From NCBI RefSeq assembly GCF_900091315.1, contig NZ_FLSP01000040.1, forward strand, positions 1 through 64,000: a stretch of DNA of 64,000 nt. Direction: 5' to 3'. Made by a program: the position numbers and the translations under genes. Within the stretch, counting starts at the first letter, position 1. Each line of letters begins with the position of its first letter. The stretch comes from Streptomyces sp. DI166 (GTDB lineage Bacteria; Actinomycetota; Actinomycetes; Streptomycetales; Streptomycetaceae). Shown piece by piece: positions 62,601 through 64,000 of this stretch. The notes beneath the pieces are model-generated. The model searched no databases. It saw only the letters and a list, made by a program, of their open reading frames with translations, and was not told where the DNA came from.

Positions 62601-62853
62601 CACGGTGATCACGGTGCCGATGAACGCGGCCTGGTTCGACGCGTACGGCTGGTCCATCGAGAACAAGGGCGTCATCCCCGACCTGGAGATCCTGCGCACC
62701 CCCCTGGACTGGGCGGAGGGCCGCCACGCCCAGCTCGACGACGCGGTGCAGCTCGCCCTGGAGCTGCTGGAGACGAACCCGCCGGCCGACCCGCCGGACT
62801 ACGCGCACGTACCGGACCGGACGCGGCCGAAGCTGCCGCCGCGCACGGCCTGA
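59629..62853 (+). CDS. tricorn protease homologue
   Basis: A 1074-residue peptidase. N-terminal beta-propeller repeats (HPRFSPDGTHIAYTSW, then FSPDGGWLTW and FTSDGRYLAFLSW) are followed by a PDZ domain (~770-830) and a C-terminal S41 catalytic domain. The predicted tetrad is His730 (LGTSHAYV), Ser953-Asp954 in DEATSSDGD, and the Glu of SIENKGV. It degrades peptides released by the proteasome or Lon/Clp. The start is uncertain: GTG 59629 overlaps AGGAGG, and ATG 59644 is an alternative that would remove five residues. Possibly co-regulated with the divergent TetR. Confidence 0.92.
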   Translation: MSYLRMPHINGDLLCFVSEDDLWLTRLDGPGRAWRLTVDRTKAGHPRFSPDGTHIAYTSWRTLDPEIHLVPADGGPARQLSHWGTADTQVTGWTPDGDILAVASHGEPFSYYTWAYKVTPDGSPGRKLPWGPVSDIQVADLAGERRTLLLTGTPPHEPASWKRYRGGATGRLWFHGERLLAGLEGHLACPMFVGGRIAFLSDHEGVGNLYSCAHDGSGLRRHTDHDAFYARHASSDGTRVVYQCAGELWILDDLDAEPRRLDVRLSGPRAGRRRYQVPAAQHVDGISVDETGRASAVVVRGSLYWLTHRDGPARTITDTPGVRVRLPEMLGPAGQVAYITDAEGEDAVEIAYLPRATGDREPRRLASGELGRVLELVSDPQGERLAMAAHDGRLLLLDATEDSNGEVTELIRSINGPVRDLAFSPDGGWLTWSHPGIGRSLRQIKMARIKDRFIVDVTNGRFEDENPVFTSDGRYLAFLSWRGFDPVYDVHTGDLSFPLGCRPYLVPLSSATPSPFALSPEGRPAAGGLDPVEDEGGEGGTVTVESEGLESRVTPFPVAASKYSALCPVAGGGLVWLRWPISGALGETFANPDDTSGRPTLEHFSISKAKKSELVEHLDWFAISGDGSRLVVVDEGDLRAVPATETGDSDSTVWIDARRIVHHADPAAEWRQSYEEAGRLIRAYFWDPGMCGIDWDAVLAQYRPLVDRVASPDEFADLLREVLGELGTSHAYVAASRRNEGPPHYQRRQGLLGANFVRREAGWTVRRILPGDSSDSKARSPLAGTGIREGAVLTHVDGRPVDPVAGPYPLLAGTGGTTVELTFTPTEGEGRSRRVAVVPLIDERPLRYQDWVAKRREVVRELSGGRCGYLHIPDMGGSGWAQFNRDLRMEVSRPALIVDVRGNAGGHISELVVEKLTRTILGWDLTRNAQPVSYASNAPRGPIVALADEATSSDGDMITAAFKLLKLGPVVGQRTWGGVVGMTGRHQLGDGTVITVPMNAAWFDAYGWSIENKGVIPDLEILRTPLDWAEGRHAQLDDAVQLALELLETNPPADPPDYAHVPDRTRPKLPPRTA

Positions 62854-62936
62854 GGCTCAGGGTGGGATGTGGCTCCGGGCCGGATGGGCTCCGGCTGCAT
62901 GAGTCTCCGGGCCGTGCGAGACCCCGGGCCGCATGA

Positions 62937-62967
62937 GAAAGGGCGCCCCCAGTGGGGGCGCCCTTTC
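62937..62967. terminator. strong bidirectional terminator
   Basis: A 14-bp perfect stem, GAAAGGGCGCCCCC (62937-62950) and GGGGGCGCCCTTTC (62954-62967), with a 3-nt loop. The A/T ends make it a good intrinsic terminator in both directions, for the tricorn gene and the convergent small gene. Confidence 0.85.
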
Positions 62968-62983
62968 CGCTCAGCACGCAGCG

Positions 62984-63166
62984 TCAGGATTCATAGTCCT
63001 GGTCGAAGCGCTCCTGCTCCTCGCGCCGCGAACGCTCCATGTCCTCGTCGCGGTCGCGCTGCTGGCCACGCTGCTGCTGGCCGCGCTCGCGGCCCTGCTG
63101 CATCTTCTCCTTGGCCTGCTGCTGGAGCTGCTCGGACTTCTCCTGGAACTGGTCCTTCATGCCCAT
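62984..63166 (-). CDS. 60-residue glutamine/arginine-rich hydrophilic protein
   Basis: Starts MGMKDQFQEKSEQLQQQAKE and is almost entirely Gln, Arg, Glu and Asp, predicted as one long amphipathic helix or coiled coil. No family is recognised beyond similarity to small CsbD-like stress proteins, which is weak. ATG 63166 follows GGGAGTGAAACC, a good ribosome site, and a strong terminator lies 17 bp after the stop. This supports a real gene. Confidence 0.75.
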   Translation of the reverse strand: MGMKDQFQEKSEQLQQQAKEKMQQGRERGQQQRGQQRDRDEDMERSRREEQERFDQDYES

Positions 63167-63242
63167 GCGGTTTCACTCCCAAGATGGGTGAGGGGATCGG
63201 GCACGACCAGACTCACACGCGCCGTAACGCTCCGCATGTCGA

Positions 63243-64000
63243 TCAGTCACGCTGTGTAGCGCGCTCCTTCTCGTCGGCGGCACCGCCCGCTCCGACCAGC
63301 CCGATCCGCATGCCGTCGAGCCGGTCCGCGAACCTGCGCATCTCCCGCTGCCCGACGGTCCCGATGAGCCCCGGCAGATAGCCGCGCACGCCCTGCATCC
63401 CGCGCAGCCACCACTGCCCGTACACATGCGCCGAGCGGCGCTCGATCCCGGCGACGATCCGGTCGACCGCGGGCCCGAGCGGGTACGTCTTGTTCGACGG
63501 CCACGGCAGCCGCTGCCGCAACTCCCGCATCACGTCGTCCTGATCGGCCCCGCGCACCATGTCCGTGTCGGTCCAGGACAGGTACCCGACGCCGACCCGT
63601 ACGCCCTTGTAGCCGACCTCGGCGCGCAGACTGTGCGCGTACGCCTCCACACCCGACTTGGACGCGCAGTACGCGGTCATCATCGGCGCCGGGGTGATCG
63701 CGGCGAGCGAGGCGATCTGGAGCAGATAGCCGCGGCTCTCCATGAGCAGCGGGAGGAACGCCCGCGCGGTGACGGCCGATCCGATCAGGTTCACCTCGAT
63801 GACCCGCCGCCACGCCTCCGGGTCGGAGTCCACGAAGGGTCCGCCGGAGGCGACCCCGGCGTTGGCCACGACGATGTCGACCTTCCCGAACCGCTCCTTG
63901 ACCTCCCTCGCCACCCTCGCCATCGCCTCGTGGTCGGTGACATCGGCGTACCAGTGGTCACTGTCGCTGTGCAGCCGCTCGGAGACCTGCTTGAGCGCGT
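63243..64000 (-). CDS. short-chain dehydrogenase/reductase, 5' end outside window
   Basis: The frame remains open upstream of MARVAREVKERFG (Met at 63923) to base 64000, reading LKQVSERLHSDSDHWYADVTDH, so the N-terminal cofactor-binding motif lies outside. Visible SDR motifs are VANAGV (NAG), IASLAAI (catalytic Ser) and YCASKSG (Tyr-x-x-x-Lys). The C-terminus is longer than in classical SDRs and carries a hydrophobic stretch (GVRGYLPGLIG). Substrate unknown. Confidence 0.88.
   Translation of the reverse strand, partial: ALKQVSERLHSDSDHWYADVTDHEAMARVAREVKERFGKVDIVVANAGVASGGPFVDSDPEAWRRVIEVNLIGSAVTARAFLPLLMESRGYLLQIASLAAITPAPMMTAYCASKSGVEAYAHSLRAEVGYKGVRVGVGYLSWTDTDMVRGADQDDVMRELRQRLPWPSNKTYPLGPAVDRIVAGIERRSAHVYGQWWLRGMQGVRGYLPGLIGTVGQREMRRFADRLDGMRIGLVGAGGAADEKERATQRD

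Noticed and set aside
59587..62808. 1073-codon minus-strand frame opposite the tricorn gene
   Set aside because: Val/Gly/Asp-biased antisense frame; the plus strand has the propeller, PDZ and S41 motifs.

Overview
The window is a high-GC actinobacterial chromosome segment and almost certainly comes from a Streptomyces. GC-rich third codon positions, frequent GTG starts, leaderless genes with TAnnnT -10 boxes, an SsgA-like protein (ssgE) and the gene order glmU-prs-L25-pth ... ppc ... tam/tamR ... gal operon ... ispE-ksgA-rpfB-tatD ... pmt ... ssgE ... nikMN-cbiQO all match the conserved core of Streptomyces chromosomes. The species cannot be named from sequence alone. Both window ends cut a gene: a YrhB-type protein at 1 and an SDR enzyme at 64000.

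Layout. (1) 1-3768: a polymorphic-toxin/immunity island. It holds an Imm35/YrhB-type gene, a WHH nuclease-SUKH fusion, a YwqJ-type deaminase and a SUKH-3 protein. (2) 3781-6246: an orphan sensor kinase, an HTH gene carrying the only in-frame TTA (bldA-type) codon I noticed, and tRNA-Gln(TTG). (3) 6326-10363: the housekeeping run glmU, prs, L25/CTC and pth. (4) 10320-14929: a 1507-residue caspase-like peptidase/STAND-type NTPase/helical-repeat protein. It is translationally coupled to a 29-codon ORF that looks like the relic of an alpha/beta-hydrolase partner. This is the best candidate for a conflict (immune) system in the window. (5) 15056-24527: membrane and cell-wall proteins, ppc, a fatty-acid desaturase with its TetR regulator, tam/tamR, a LuxR-type response regulator and a GNAT enzyme. 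(6) 24520-29872: galTEK and a divergent SSS sugar symporter. (7) 29916-34645: a response regulator with a degenerate receiver, then two tandem membrane-anchored PQQ-type beta-propeller proteins, one with an apparent frameshift.

(8) 34887-42812: an ABC-F ATPase, ispE, rsmA, rpfB, tatD, a zinc-ribbon protein and rsmI (translation, isoprenoid precursor and resuscitation functions). (9) 42875-48794: protein O-mannosyltransferase, two tandem MecA_N-type penicillin-binding proteins, and ssgE with a 33-bp minisatellite at its 3' end. (10) 48962-51550: a Ni/Co ECF transporter (fused MN, Q, O) with a Nur-like box over its promoter. (11) 51561-56271: ohrR/ohr peroxide defence, a beta-lactamase-fold hydrolase, and small metabolic and transport genes. 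(12) 56413-64000: a TetR-MMPL efflux operon divergent from a tricorn protease, a glutamine-rich small protein and a partial SDR.

The strongest points for follow-up are the caspase-STAND gene and its relic partner, the SUKH island, the indel cluster in the two propeller genes, the ssgE minisatellite, and several well-formed operator and leader structures (Nur box, paired desaturase boxes, TamR box, a hairpin that would mask a Shine-Dalgarno sequence). All family assignments come from motifs read by eye; no database search was run.
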